From Dyadobacter sp. 676 (GTDB taxonomy: Bacteria; Bacteroidota; Bacteroidia; Cytophagales; Spirosomataceae), in the NCBI RefSeq assembly GCF_040448675.1, contig NZ_CP159289.1, positions 5,749,001 to 5,813,000 on the forward strand: a DNA stretch of 64,000 nt, in the 5' to 3' direction. The notes under the pieces are model-generated. The model did no database searches. It was not told the DNA's origin and saw only the letters and a program-made list of their open reading frames with translations. The number at the start of each line of letters is the position of its first letter. Position 1 is the stretch's first letter. The position numbers and the translations under genes are program-made. This document shows, one piece after another, positions 17,489 through 27,446 of the stretch.

Positions 17489-20400
17489 CTACCGCTTACT
17501 GGGAGCACTTGCCTGGTCATCGCTGCCAAAAGTCAGGCGGATCAGCGTGCAGTTTTCGCGCGGCGAGGTCGCCGTAATGCCGATGCCAAGCAAGACACAC
17601 AAGTCCTTGACGATCACCAGGCCAATGCCTTTCCGGCCGGGATGCCGGGAGGCGTACACCCATTCTTCGTATGACCTGTAATTCCTGTTGAGCCAACCGG
17701 CTAATTCTTCCGGAAGCGCCTTTCCGTCATTCCCGATAAGGATTTGCTTTTGCCCGTTTTCTGCAACGGAGGACACGCTTATTTCGGATTGACAGACTTT
17801 CAGGGCATTATCGACCAGATTGTGTATGACGATGGAAAGCAGGTTGCGGTCGCTGTGCACGGTGAAGCCGGGAGCAACGGTACTTTGGATCAGCACTTCC
17901 CTGTAAGCTGCGATCGCGGCAAACAGGTCGGAAACAGTCGAAACCAGCTCATAAACATCAACTGTGGCCATGTCAGTACGTGCGGCCGCCGACTTGCTTT
18001 GCAGCTTGATATAATCCAGGATGTTTTTAGTCCGGGCATTCAATCGTTGAGAAGTGTTGAGTGTTTCGTCGCTCAGCCGGAGCATAAGCGGATCGACGGG
18101 CCCCTGCTTGTGCAGGTAATCATTAAATAGCTTGAGTGCGTAATCGATGTAGTACAGCGGTGTCTGAATATCGTGGTTTACGGCCGCCGTAATTTGGCTG
18201 ATCACCCGGTAATGGCGTATCAGGCTGGCCTCGCGTTCCTTTTTGGCCAGGTGGGCAGTTCTCCATTTTACAGATACGAAGAATAATCCCGCCATCATGG
18301 CCAGCACCAGAGAGCGGAACCACCAGGTCTCATACCAGGCGCGCGGAACACGCAAATGCACGGTTTTGTAACTGAAATCATTTAATCCGAACCCGTTCTT
18401 TTTTTTGATTTTCAGCAGGTATTCGCCATAGGGGACATTCGAAACGGCTATCACCAGATCCGCATTGACCGGTACCCAATGCTCCGGACGTCCTTCTCCG
18501 GTAAGCGAATATTGAATCTGGACATTTCGGACATTACCGAAATAAGGTGTCGCGATCGCTACACGCAACTGTTCGAAATCGCGGGATACCTCCAGCGTGT
18601 CCGCGACGTCGAGTTCCTCGTTGTCTTCCCGGACGGAATTGATGAATATACCCTTGTCGGGAAGCTCCGGCTTGATCTCCTCGGGTTTGTACCATACCAG
18701 GCCGTCCATCGAAGGAAGCGATACGGTGCCGTCCGCCAATGTCGACGCGCAGGGCTGGCATCCGCCGTTGAACTCATTGGTTGTGAATCCATTGCTTTTA
18801 TCGTAAAAAAGATAATACACCGGATTGCCGTTGTCGGCTGCGTAATCCAGCAGTTGTTTTTTGGCAACCTGAAAAAGTCCGCGGTTGGTGGTTATCCAAA
18901 AGAAACCCTTTCGGTCCCCGACAATGCAATGGGCCGTGGCCAGGAAGCGGTCGCTGTCCAGCGGAAACCTGACTACCCGGTTTCCCTTTAAAAGGAAAAA
19001 ACCATTGCCGTAGGAGGTGATCCAGGTTCCGTCCGGTGTGGTATAACAGCTTCGGACTGTGATGTTTTCAAAGGGTTTGACTTGCCGGAGCGCGCCGGTG
19101 CCGGAATTCAGTCTGTAAAGGGCATTCTCGGTAGCTAAAAACAGGGTTTTACTATTTTCCTGCCCTAAAATCGTAACAGCCTTCACGCCGAGCCTGAACA
19201 TCAGCCGTGCCGTGTGCTTATCATTTTTCTCTTCGATCGAATATATCCCGTTGGTTTCACATCCGACCCATAGCCTGCCGCCGGGTTCCAGAAAGAGCGA
19301 CTGGGCTTTTTCGGGCAGCGTAATATGGGCGAGTACTTTTCGCCCGGCCGCGTCCATTTTGTAAACATCGAATCCAAACTGGACCCAGAAGGTGCCGTCG
19401 GGGCAACGGGCCATGCAGAATTTGCTGCTGATCTTTTCGAGAAAAGGAGAAACCCGGGTGATTACCGGCCCGGAAGCGCCGGCGCCCATGGAAAAAAGAT
19501 AACCCTGGGCAGTCAGAACAGAGCCACGCCCCGCTACCTGGGCATAATATACGTTGTCGGCATTAGCCGCCTGCAACTTGTGCGTGTGGAAATCCTCTTT
19601 TTTAAACAGCAATAACCCTTTCGTCCGACTCCCCAGAAACAGGCAGCCGCTCTGCGCATCGAAGAATGTGGCAATGATATCCAGGTTGTCGAAATCGAAA
19701 CCTTCCAATAGCAACTGGGTGGTCAGGTTGCCCGACTCCGAAGGTTTCAGGAGATAGAGCGCGCGATCCAGATATAAAAATGCCTGATGGGAAGTATTGT
19801 TCCAGAAAAGGCGGTGGTGGTTCCTATTTGCGACGTAACGGCGGTTGGCCAGAATATCCCCGCTGAGAGCCGCCTTGCGCGGGATGTTGCCGAGCGCCAG
19901 TAAGTTCCCCTGATCATCGATGCCATAAGGATGGGAGTCGACCAGAATAAGATGCCGGAAATGCCCTTTCGAAGTAAAAACGCGCTTGCCTTTTCGAAAA
20001 CAAATCACCTGGTCTTTTATCCAGACGAAATGGCTCCCGTCATTTGCGATGGCGAAATAGTGCTCGCTGGCCGGGTCGATATGGTATTGCGCCGGCAGAC
20101 TGGCCAGTATGCTGTTGTGTCTCGTTTCGTTCCGGGAGAACGGATTGTACCGCTGGTAGCGGGTATAAAATGTCGGGTCCACCGAAACCAGCCCGTCGCG
20201 GCGGATACCTATATACTCGTTTTTTTCCGATAAGGCGTAAAATTCGTAGCGCCTTCGTGCGGTATCCCCCAATGCCGGCACGAAACCACGGATGCGGTTG
20301 GTGGAAATAGGAATGACCGATTTTTCAAAAGTCATAAAACGGTGGCCGTCGAAGCGCGTCAGGCCCGCTTCGGTCGTCAGCCAGACGAAGCCGTTCCGGT

Positions 20401-20557
20401 CCTGCATGATGGCTTTGACGCTATTCTGCGGGAGGCCGCTCTCGTCTGTGAATTGCCGGAACCAGTAACCCGGCGGCTTTTGCTGTCCGTAGCTGTGCGT
20501 CGACGACAGCAGCCAGACGATACACAAGATAAGCGGAACGATGGGGCTGGATTTCAT
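17489..20557 (-). CDS. Beta-propeller sensor histidine kinase (HisKA type)
   Basis: 1022 residues from ATG 20557 (an upstream ATG at 20578 only adds polar residues). A signal peptide ends HSYGQ. Two-component-regulator propeller repeats fill about 30-680 (LPQNSVKAIMQDRNGFVWLT; GFFWITTNRGLFQV), then a Y_Y_Y domain, one membrane helix (WWFRSLVLAMMAGLFFVSVKW) and a cytoplasmic kinase. The kinase has His795 in NHDIQTPL, an N-box HNLVDNALK near residue 914 and a G-box KGIGLVIVKD. The periplasmic propeller probably senses a ligand or partner. Unlike hybrid sensors it has no receiver; the separate regulator gene lies 53 bases upstream in the same direction. The HATPase region is short, with a compact second G-box. 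Confidence 0.88.
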   Translation of the reverse strand: MKSSPIVPLILCIVWLLSSTHSYGQQKPPGYWFRQFTDESGLPQNSVKAIMQDRNGFVWLTTEAGLTRFDGHRFMTFEKSVIPISTNRIRGFVPALGDTARRRYEFYALSEKNEYIGIRRDGLVSVDPTFYTRYQRYNPFSRNETRHNSILASLPAQYHIDPASEHYFAIANDGSHFVWIKDQVICFRKGKRVFTSKGHFRHLILVDSHPYGIDDQGNLLALGNIPRKAALSGDILANRRYVANRNHHRLFWNNTSHQAFLYLDRALYLLKPSESGNLTTQLLLEGFDFDNLDIIATFFDAQSGCLFLGSRTKGLLLFKKEDFHTHKLQAANADNVYYAQVAGRGSVLTAQGYLFSMGAGASGPVITRVSPFLEKISSKFCMARCPDGTFWVQFGFDVYKMDAAGRKVLAHITLPEKAQSLFLEPGGRLWVGCETNGIYSIEEKNDKHTARLMFRLGVKAVTILGQENSKTLFLATENALYRLNSGTGALRQVKPFENITVRSCYTTPDGTWITSYGNGFFLLKGNRVVRFPLDSDRFLATAHCIVGDRKGFFWITTNRGLFQVAKKQLLDYAADNGNPVYYLFYDKSNGFTTNEFNGGCQPCASTLADGTVSLPSMDGLVWYKPEEIKPELPDKGIFINSVREDNEELDVADTLEVSRDFEQLRVAIATPYFGNVRNVQIQYSLTGEGRPEHWVPVNADLVIAVSNVPYGEYLLKIKKKNGFGLNDFSYKTVHLRVPRAWYETWWFRSLVLAMMAGLFFVSVKWRTAHLAKKEREASLIRHYRVISQITAAVNHDIQTPLYYIDYALKLFNDYLHKQGPVDPLMLRLSDETLNTSQRLNARTKNILDYIKLQSKSAAARTDMATVDVYELVSTVSDLFAAIAAYREVLIQSTVAPGFTVHSDRNLLSIVIHNLVDNALKVCQSEISVSSVAENGQKQILIGNDGKALPEELAGWLNRNYRSYEEWVYASRHPGRKGIGLVIVKDLCVLLGIGITATSPRENCTLIRLTFGSDDQASAPSKR

Positions 20558-20610
20558 TCGGTCGTGCTCGAAAGGCATTTCGGGAACAATCAGATGCCGT
20601 ATACTGGGGG

Positions 20611-21243
20611 CTATCTGTTTAGCTGAAAATAGGTAGTCAGCTCGATTACATTCCCAACGCCCAGTTTTTCAAAAATTTTAGCCTTGTAGATGCTTATGGA
20701 CGAAGGCGAAAGGTTCAGATGCTGGCTAATCGACTTGGTCGATGCCCCCTTTACCAGCAGCTGGGCGACTTCCAGTTCCCGCTCCGAAAGCTTTTCGATG
20801 AGCGATTCCTGATCGTCCCTCGCATTGAACAGCTGGCGGAAAGCGTGCTGCGTTACCTCGGGGCTCGTGTAGGTACGACCGCTCAGCACCTGGTTTACGG
20901 CCGTGATAAAGTCGCTGTTGATCGCCGTTTTGGAGATATAACCATTCGCACCGGCTTTGAGGAACGGTAATGCATATAGCTGCTCGTCGTAGCTCGAACA
21001 GACCAGTATCGGGATATCCGGCTGCTTTAACCTGACCGAATGGATCATGCTTACTTTGTCGCCGCCGGGAAGGTTGATGTCCATGATCAGCAGGTCAAAT
21101 CTGCGCTTTTCGAGTATGGCGATCGTCTTGAAAAAGTCGGTTGTACAGGTCACGGTCGCCTCGGGCTTATGTTCCATCAATAAAAACTGAATTCCCGCCA
21201 GTACGAGCGGGTGATCTTCGGCGATAATGATCTGAATATTCAT
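20611..21243 (-). CDS. NarL/FixJ-type response regulator
   Basis: 210 residues: a receiver domain with acidic pocket (Glu9, Asp10), phospho-acceptor Asp55 in LIMDINLPGG and the conserved lysine in YISKTA, then a LuxR-type DNA-binding domain (LSERELEVAQLLVKGASTKS). It is transcribed just before the propeller kinase and is its evident partner. Targets are unknown; the divergent T9SS surface protein and the downstream TonB receptor are candidates by position. Confidence 0.92.
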   Translation of the reverse strand: MNIQIIIAEDHPLVLAGIQFLLMEHKPEATVTCTTDFFKTIAILEKRRFDLLIMDINLPGGDKVSMIHSVRLKQPDIPILVCSSYDEQLYALPFLKAGANGYISKTAINSDFITAVNQVLSGRTYTSPEVTQHAFRQLFNARDDQESLIEKLSERELEVAQLLVKGASTKSISQHLNLSPSSISIYKAKIFEKLGVGNVIELTTYFQLNR

Positions 21244-21668
21244 TTAAATCAGGAAAAAAATAGGGACCGGAGGTCTGCGTCGACACTTTTAAGGAAAGGC
21301 TTCGATAGTATTACTTCGGTGCGATACTAAATTTTTTAAATAGAATAAACAACATTTTTTAATCAACGTTTAAATTATTTCTAAAAAGCCGACAGGGCCG
21401 GCGCCTTACTTTTGTCTTGTCTCCGATCCGGTATTATATACTTGGATTTTGAGGTAGTAGACCATACCAGAAGGACTACGATAGTGATTTCATAACGTAA
21501 ACGATTTGATCATCTCCCGGTTTTGCCGGGGGGATGATTTCAGGCCCTGTAAACCCTCCCCGACTATCCTGTATGTGCAAAAGTTGAAAATGAAATCCCG
21601 TAACAAACATGGGGTTTCATTTCATCCGGCGCCCACTTCATTCATTGTATTTATCAAACATTATTTCT
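21244..21668. other. 425-base divergent intergenic region with a leader hairpin
   Basis: AT-rich sequence between the response regulator (minus) and the T9SS protein (plus). A -7-like element TACTTTTG occurs at 21407-21414 without a good -33 partner. A near-perfect hairpin lies at 21509-21538 (12-13 base arms, loop TTTTG), about 130 bases before the plus-strand ATG. No credible gene is seen. Confidence 0.5.
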
Positions 21669-23999
21669 ATGGGAAGAATATTACCTAGTTTCAGGCTGAT
21701 TTGTGGTGCATTTCTGATTTGCTCACTGGCATTTACCTCATCGCACAAAATGCCGCGGCCGGTTGCCGGCATGATGATGGATTCCTGCGATCCGCTGGAC
21801 CCTTCATTTGTGGATTCCGACAATGACGGCGTAGGGAACGACTGCGACGTCGACGACGACAACGACGGCATACTCGATTCGGACGAGGGCTGTGAGACAT
21901 TGTTTAGCAGCGAATTTAAAGGCACGTTCGGGGTTTCTCCCGACGCCAGTCCTTTTTACAGGGATTTAGAGACGCCGCCAGGCACCGGCTACTCATACGG
22001 CCCCGGCACAAACGGCAACAATGCTGCGGGGAAATACACAGTAACAAACCGGCAAGGGGCAATTTTAAACCATCCCGCGGCAATCTGGGAGTATCCGGGG
22101 CATACGGACGGCTCGGACACCGACTGTTTTTTACTTGTAAATGGTAGTACAAGCGTCGGAACTTTTTTCAGGGAGGACATCACGCTGACCGCGGCGAACG
22201 GATATCGCTACCAGATGTGGCACAAGGGGGGCTGGAACCAGGGGACCGGAGGTGCCTATAACCTGAGAATCGAAATCAGACGGATTTCCGACAATGTGCT
22301 TATTGCCTCGGCGGCCACCGGGCGCATCAGCGATGCCTTATGGAGAAGTCTGAGTGTCGACTTCACCGCGCCAAGCAGCGGAGCATTCAGAGCAACGCTT
22401 GTAAATACGTCCACCCAGGCCGGCGGCAACGATTTTTCTATTGACGACATTACGTTGACCAATACAAACTGCGGCGATTTCGACGGCGATGGAATCGCCA
22501 ACAATTTTGATACCGACAGCGATAACGACGGCTGTCCCGACGCGGTGGAAGCCGGAGGGACCGATCCCGACGGGGACGGAATCCTGGGCATTTCGCCGGT
22601 TCAGGTGGATGAAAACGGGAGGGTAACCGGTCAGGGAGGGTATGCCGGCAGCTCTCAAAACGTGAAAAATGCGACACGGATGCTTATCAGCGCGGCACCG
22701 GGCGATCAATCCACCGAAAGTGGCGGGAGCGCAACTTTCACGGTATCGGCAAATGCGACTTCTACGGCCGCTTACACGGGCTCCGTGCCGAATTATTCGG
22801 ATGCCGGCGCAACGGATGTTTCAGGAACGATCCGCTATCGATGGCAGGAAAACACCGGCTCGGGTTTTACCGACATTACCGACGGAGGCATTTACAGCGG
22901 GGCCACAACTGCGTCGCTGACGCTGACCGGGGTGCCCCTCGCTAAAAACGGCGCGACTTACCGGGTATTGGTGACGCATCCGGACAATGTCTGCATTGCC
23001 GAACAGCGGGATGCGGTGCTGACAGTTACCGGCTGCCTGATGGACATCGGCGGTACAATCTATGACGATTCGACCGGGATCGCCGACGGCGTCGGAGGGC
23101 CGGCGGCGAACGGGACGGCTTTGGGCCTGTATGTAAGCCTCGTCACAGCAGCCCCGGGCAACCCGGTACTGGCGGTGGCGCCCGTGGATGCGGCAGGTAC
23201 TTTCCTGTTTTCCGATATGCAGGCGGGAACCTATAAACTGGTTTTAGGGTCAAACCCGGCCGGATCTGTAACCAGCGAAATGCCGACGGGGTACTTCGCC
23301 ATTCGTGAAGGCGCGGCGGTAGTGTCGGGCGACGGTGCCGGTGATGGCCGGGTCGACGGAGCTATCGGTTTTACCGCGGATTGCAACGGTATTTCGCGCG
23401 AGAATGCCCGTACGACCGCGGATGTCGGCTATCTGGATAACAATTTTGTCATTTCGGCGGAAGACCCTATGCCTGTAACGCTGATTTCGTTTTTGCTTTC
23501 GAAAACAGAGAATAATGTGCATCTGACCTGGAAGACGTCATCCGAAACCAACAGCGACTATTTCGAAGTCCAGCACAGTGTGGATGGGAAAAACTGGTCG
23601 AAGCTGGGCGCCGTGCAGGCAAACGGCGAGAGCGCCGCAACACAAACCTATTTTTATGACGACCGGCAACCGGCTGCGGGCGAAAACTTTTATCGGTTGA
23701 AAATGGTAGACCGGGACGGAACCTTCGCGTACAGCGGTATCCGGAATACCCTGACGGACCGGAACGAAATGATCGTTGCCTACCCGAATCCGTCGGAGGG
23801 ACCGGTACAAGTGAAGATTACCGGCTGGCAAAAGGTCAGATCCGTTTGGGCATTCGATGCAAGCGGCCGGAAACTGTTCGAAACGGGGCGCCTTCAATCG
23901 GCAATCCTCTCACTTCCCGCATTGGTTAAGGGGTTAAACGTGCTGACGGTCCGGTACGAGGACGGAACGACTGCGACGGTCAGGGTAGCAGGGCGTTGA
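21669..23999 (+). CDS. Large T9SS-secreted surface protein with calcium-binding repeats
   Basis: 776 residues from ATG 21669; the open frame extends upstream but the signal peptide (MGRILPSFRLICGAFLICSL) starts here. Aspartate-rich thrombospondin-type-3-like repeats lie near residues 45-75 (DSDNDGVGNDCDVDDDNDG) and again near 275-305. An Ig-like region and a SdrD-B/CNA-B-like module (GTIYDDSTGIADGVGG) follow. A Trp/Asn-rich fibronectin-like module precedes the T9SS type-A sorting domain (VAYPNPSEGPVQVKITG), cleaved on secretion. It is probably a calcium-stabilised adhesin or surface-layer protein. It faces the two-component pair. Confidence 0.82.
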   Translation: MGRILPSFRLICGAFLICSLAFTSSHKMPRPVAGMMMDSCDPLDPSFVDSDNDGVGNDCDVDDDNDGILDSDEGCETLFSSEFKGTFGVSPDASPFYRDLETPPGTGYSYGPGTNGNNAAGKYTVTNRQGAILNHPAAIWEYPGHTDGSDTDCFLLVNGSTSVGTFFREDITLTAANGYRYQMWHKGGWNQGTGGAYNLRIEIRRISDNVLIASAATGRISDALWRSLSVDFTAPSSGAFRATLVNTSTQAGGNDFSIDDITLTNTNCGDFDGDGIANNFDTDSDNDGCPDAVEAGGTDPDGDGILGISPVQVDENGRVTGQGGYAGSSQNVKNATRMLISAAPGDQSTESGGSATFTVSANATSTAAYTGSVPNYSDAGATDVSGTIRYRWQENTGSGFTDITDGGIYSGATTASLTLTGVPLAKNGATYRVLVTHPDNVCIAEQRDAVLTVTGCLMDIGGTIYDDSTGIADGVGGPAANGTALGLYVSLVTAAPGNPVLAVAPVDAAGTFLFSDMQAGTYKLVLGSNPAGSVTSEMPTGYFAIREGAAVVSGDGAGDGRVDGAIGFTADCNGISRENARTTADVGYLDNNFVISAEDPMPVTLISFLLSKTENNVHLTWKTSSETNSDYFEVQHSVDGKNWSKLGAVQANGESAATQTYFYDDRQPAAGENFYRLKMVDRDGTFAYSGIRNTLTDRNEMIVAYPNPSEGPVQVKITGWQKVRSVWAFDASGRKLFETGRLQSAILSLPALVKGLNVLTVRYEDGTTATVRVAGR

Positions 24000-24357
24000 G
24001 TTGCCGGTCTTTAAGCGTTAAGTATTCACTGCTAAGTATTCAATTGTAGGTTTCAGGGCCTGGATGCGTGTTTCGAGCGCTTTCAGGCCCTGTTCTGTTC
24101 GTTTGCAAAATCAGATCGGTAGCACAAATTACAGGCGGTGCAGCTTGGATGGCCCGATTTGAGGGTTGAGACATTACGCCGGAGCGTGGTGTCGCTGAAA
24201 TCATACCGCGTTGTCATCGGCACATGCGTGGGGCGATATGATGTTATACGGGCACAACCCCGGCGATGGATATGACCATTTTTCGGTCGTTATAAACTAT
24301 ATTAGCCGATGGTACAATAAAGAAAAGTCAAATTCCAGATTACTAACCACTTTAACA
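24000..24357. other. Intergenic region before glutamate dehydrogenase
   Basis: No gene is supported here. A 9-base inverted repeat (CAGGGCCTG 24054-24062, CAGGCCCTG 24084-24092) with a 21-base loop may terminate the T9SS gene, but there is no T-run. The rest is presumably the promoter and leader of the dehydrogenase gene. Confidence 0.4.
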
Positions 24358-25695
24358 GTGACATCAGTACAATCCTTCATGACCCGGATCATCGATCGGA
24401 ATCCGGGCGAAAAAGAATTCCATCAAGCCGTCCACGAGGTTGCCGAAACAATTATCCCCTTTATTCACGATAAACCGCATTATCAGAAAGCCAAAATCCT
24501 TGAACGGATCGCGGAGCCGGAGCGCGTCATTATTTTCAGGGTGCCCTGGATGAACGACCGGGGTGAAGTGGAGATCAACCGCGGTTACCGGGTTCAAATG
24601 AACAGCGCCATTGGTCCTTACAAGGGAGGACTCCGTTTTCATCCCTCCGTGAACCTGAGCACGTTGAAATTCCTTGCATTCGAGCAGATTTTTAAAAACA
24701 GCCTGACCCAGCTACCGATGGGCGGTGGCAAGGGAGGTGCCGATTTCGACCCGAAGGGGCGTTCGGATCGGGAAGTGATGTTTTTTTGCCAGAGTTTCAT
24801 GACGGAACTGTTTCGTCACATCAGCTCGGACAACGACGTGCCGGCGGGAGATATCGGGGTAGGGGCCCGGGAAATCGGTTTTTTGTTTGGTCAATACAAA
24901 CGGCTCAAAAACGAATTTACCGGCGTGTTGACGGGCAAAGGCGCAAGCTACGGCGGAAGCCTGATCCGTCCGGAAGCGACGGGCTACGGGGTCGTCTATT
25001 TTGTGGAGCAAATGCTGGGCCAGCGGCACGACAGCATAAAAGGGAAGCGGGTGGTCATTTCAGGGTCCGGTAATGTGGCGCAATACACGCTCGAAAAGTG
25101 TATCGAGCTGGGCGCGAAGGTGGTGACGCTCTCCGACTCATCGGGTTATATCTACGATGAGAAAGGCATCGACGCGGAGAAGTTTGCCTACATCATGCAT
25201 TTGAAAAATGAAGAACGCGGCCGGATCAATGCATATGCCGATAAGTTCGGGTGTGAATTTATTGCCGGAAAAACACCGTGGGAGGTCCCGTGCGACATTG
25301 CCCTGCCGAACGCTACACAAAACGAATTGAACGTTGACGATGCGCGCCTGCTGATCAAAAACGGTTGCATATGCGTGGCGGAGGGCGCGAACATGCCTTG
25401 CACACCCGAAGCAATCGAGGTATTCGAAAACAACGATATCCTGTACGCTCCCGGAAAGGCGGCGAATGCGGGTGGCGTGGCGGTTTCAGGTCTTGAAATG
25501 TCACAAAATTCGCTGCGCTTGTCATGGTCGCGGCAGGAGGTAGATCAGAAATTACAGGAGATAATGTTAAACATCCATTCGACATGCCTGCGCTACGGGC
25601 GTAGGCCGGACGGGCGCATGAGCTACCTGCAAGGGGCCAATATCGGAGGCTTTGTGCGGGTGGCCGATGCGATGCTGGCACAAGGACTGGTGTAA
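24358..25695 (+). CDS. gdhA: NADP-type glutamate dehydrogenase
   Basis: 445 residues from GTG 24358, which aligns with the E. coli GdhA N-terminus (SVQSFMTRIIDRNP against SLESFLNHVQKRDP); ATG 24379 is an alternative. Core motifs of the hexameric enzyme are present: AIGPYKGGLRFHPSVNLS, LPMGGGKGGADFDPKG (catalytic lysine), DVPAGDIGVGAREIGF, SGSGNVAQYTLEK (dinucleotide fold) and PGKAANAGGVAVSGLEM. It makes glutamate from 2-oxoglutarate and ammonium with NADPH. Length matches the family, and it is followed by a terminator shared with the opposing gene. Confidence 0.96.
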   Translation: MTSVQSFMTRIIDRNPGEKEFHQAVHEVAETIIPFIHDKPHYQKAKILERIAEPERVIIFRVPWMNDRGEVEINRGYRVQMNSAIGPYKGGLRFHPSVNLSTLKFLAFEQIFKNSLTQLPMGGGKGGADFDPKGRSDREVMFFCQSFMTELFRHISSDNDVPAGDIGVGAREIGFLFGQYKRLKNEFTGVLTGKGASYGGSLIRPEATGYGVVYFVEQMLGQRHDSIKGKRVVISGSGNVAQYTLEKCIELGAKVVTLSDSSGYIYDEKGIDAEKFAYIMHLKNEERGRINAYADKFGCEFIAGKTPWEVPCDIALPNATQNELNVDDARLLIKNGCICVAEGANMPCTPEAIEVFENNDILYAPGKAANAGGVAVSGLEMSQNSLRLSWSRQEVDQKLQEIMLNIHSTCLRYGRRPDGRMSYLQGANIGGFVRVADAMLAQGLV

Positions 25696-25701
25696 CTTAA
25701 C

Positions 25702-25740
25702 AACCCCGGTATATGCCCGGCGCTGGCATATACCAGGGTT
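25702..25740. terminator. Bidirectional terminator between gdhA and the DUF72 gene
   Basis: A 16-base stem with one mismatch (25702-25717 with 25725-25740; loop 7 bases) lies between the stops of two converging genes. Both flanks carry short AT stretches, so it can serve either strand. Confidence 0.7.
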
Positions 25741-25751
25741 AATTGTGCCTT

Positions 25752-26513
25752 TTAAAGGGCCGGGTAGTCGTCTTTCAGAAATTTATCCAGTGTCCTGAGG
25801 TTATCTACGGCATTGCCCATGGTGTTGTTGAAATAGACATACACAATTTTACCGGCACCGGCCCATTCGGCAATATAGCCGGCATATTCGTAAAGCAGGC
25901 CCTGGTCGTAGCTGCCTTTGTAATTTCCGTCCGGCCCGTGAAAGCGGAGGTAGATGTGGCCGGCGTCAAGCTCCGGTTGCGGCGAATTGCTTCCGGCTTT
26001 GTCGTGATAAACCATGGTCGCACCATACACATTCAATAGCTGATAAACCGGGGCCGTATACCAGGAATCGCTTCGGAATTCCAGCGCCAAAGGCCATTGG
26101 CCTTTATTATAGTCCTGAATGCAGGAAAGCATCCGTTCGAGTTTTTCAAATGATGAAACTTTGATAGAAGCTGGAAATTGGACCAGAACGCATCCTTTTT
26201 TATCCCCGGCCCCGGCTATTGTCCCGAAAAACTTTTCGATGTCGGTCCTTTCAAAATCCAGCCCTTTGTTGTGCGTGATTTGCTTCCAGAGCTTAAATGT
26301 AAACCGGAATTCGTCACCGACGGACGCACTCCATTGCGCTACCGTCGAGGGTTTGGGAAGCTTATAAAAAATCGAATTGATCTCTATTGAATTAAACAAT
26401 GCGCCGTAAACGCCGAGCCTGCTCCGCCCTTCGAAGGCCGCCGGATAAGCCTGCCGGTTTTTATACGGTAAAACCAACCCGCTCGTGCCCATGAATATCT
26501 GATGTCGCTCCAT
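25752..26513 (-). CDS. DUF72 (YecE-like) protein
   Basis: 253 residues forming one DUF72 TIM-barrel-like domain: MGTSGLVLPY at the start, FNSIEINSIFYKLPKPSTVAQW, FTFKLWKQITH, and the C-terminal YLRFHGPDGNYKG and VYVYFNNTMGNAVDN. The family is widespread and cytoplasmic, related to xylose-isomerase-like barrels, but no reaction is known. It converges with gdhA. No operon partner is visible. Confidence 0.9.
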   Translation of the reverse strand: MERHQIFMGTSGLVLPYKNRQAYPAAFEGRSRLGVYGALFNSIEINSIFYKLPKPSTVAQWSASVGDEFRFTFKLWKQITHNKGLDFERTDIEKFFGTIAGAGDKKGCVLVQFPASIKVSSFEKLERMLSCIQDYNKGQWPLALEFRSDSWYTAPVYQLLNVYGATMVYHDKAGSNSPQPELDAGHIYLRFHGPDGNYKGSYDQGLLYEYAGYIAEWAGAGKIVYVYFNNTMGNAVDNLRTLDKFLKDDYPAL

Positions 26514-26800
26514 ACGTTATTTGTCCGTTTGCCTGGTGTAAACACCTTGCCGTTCCGCATTCAAATGCCGTTCCAGCGCCTTTCGATCCCGGGCGACGGT
26601 CGGCCCCCGCGCTTTGGCCCGGTTCCCGATCAACAGCCCTTCGTAATTAACACGTCACTTTCAAAGACGGGAGGCAGCATTCGCCGGTGCCGCCAGCTTG
26701 CTTGACTTTCTTTTAACGTTCCGTAAGTTTGCCGGATGTTCCAGGTAATGCGATAGCAGCAGTGGGAATTGCACAAAAACATAAAATATTTAGAGTTTTC

Positions 26801-26849
26801 CTTGCGTAGTCGTATTTTCCATCTATATTTGCATTCAACCTTGTTGAAT
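26801..26849 (+). promoter_or_regulatory. Promoter and inverted-repeat operator of the XRE-cupin gene
   Basis: CTTG (26801-26804), 19 bases, then TATATTTG (26824-26831) matches the Bacteroidota promoter. Immediately downstream is a perfect inverted repeat, ATTCAAC-CTT-GTTGAAT (26833-26849), covering the likely transcription start. A repressor binding there would block initiation, so autoregulation by the XRE protein is likely. Confidence 0.65.
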
Positions 26850-26891
26850 GATATGAAACAAAGTGCCAAATAAGTAAACAGGGTTGAAATT

Positions 26892-27446
26892 ATGCTGACA
26901 GCCGAAGGGAATACGCTTAATATCGGAGACCGGATCAGGATATTAAGAACGAGCCAGAAAAGAACATTGCAGGAGGTAGCCGATGGAAGCGATTTGTCCA
27001 AAAGCATGATCTCCAAAATCGAGAATAACAAGACCGTCCCGTCGGTTGCCGCATTGGTGAAAATCGCGCAGGTGCTGGGGACCAATATTTCCAGTTTGCT
27101 GGAAACGGAGGAGTGGCTCAACGCCATTTTCACGGCGAGACTTACGGCGGAACAAAATCTGACGAAGACGGATAAGGGCTATTTTATCTATCCGTTCGGA
27201 ACTGAGTACCATCAGAAAAAAATGCAGCCGATGCTTTTCGTCGCAAAAAAAGGCGAGGTCAAGCAGCATGAGCTCTCGCATGAAGGCGAGGAATTCATTT
27301 ATGTGATCGAAGGAGAAATGAAAATGACGCTGGGCGATGCCGAATACCTTTTAAAGGCAGGCGACAGCATGTATTTCAATTGCCTTCAAAAGCACGGTAT
27401 CATGCCGGTTTCGGACGAAGTGAAATATCTGGATATTTTCGTATAA
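26892..27446 (+). CDS. XRE-cupin transcriptional regulator
   Basis: 184 residues: an N-terminal XRE helix-turn-helix (about 11-65; LQEVADGSDLSKSMISKIEN, then NKTVPSVAALVKIAQVLG) joined to a C-terminal cupin_2 domain (about 105-184; HEGEEFIYVIEGEMKMTLG and AGDSMYFNCLQKHGI). In this class the cupin binds a small ligand, often a sugar or amino acid, and controls DNA binding. It lies 264 bases upstream of the SusC operon, same direction, and may regulate it as well as itself. That gap also holds an 8-base hairpin (27492-27511). Confidence 0.88.
   Translation: MLTAEGNTLNIGDRIRILRTSQKRTLQEVADGSDLSKSMISKIENNKTVPSVAALVKIAQVLGTNISSLLETEEWLNAIFTARLTAEQNLTKTDKGYFIYPFGTEYHQKKMQPMLFVAKKGEVKQHELSHEGEEFIYVIEGEMKMTLGDAEYLLKAGDSMYFNCLQKHGIMPVSDEVKYLDIFV

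Noticed and set aside
26630..27133. 167-codon minus-strand frame over the XRE-cupin gene start
   Set aside because: It is antisense to the XRE domain and its promoter; no protein-like features.
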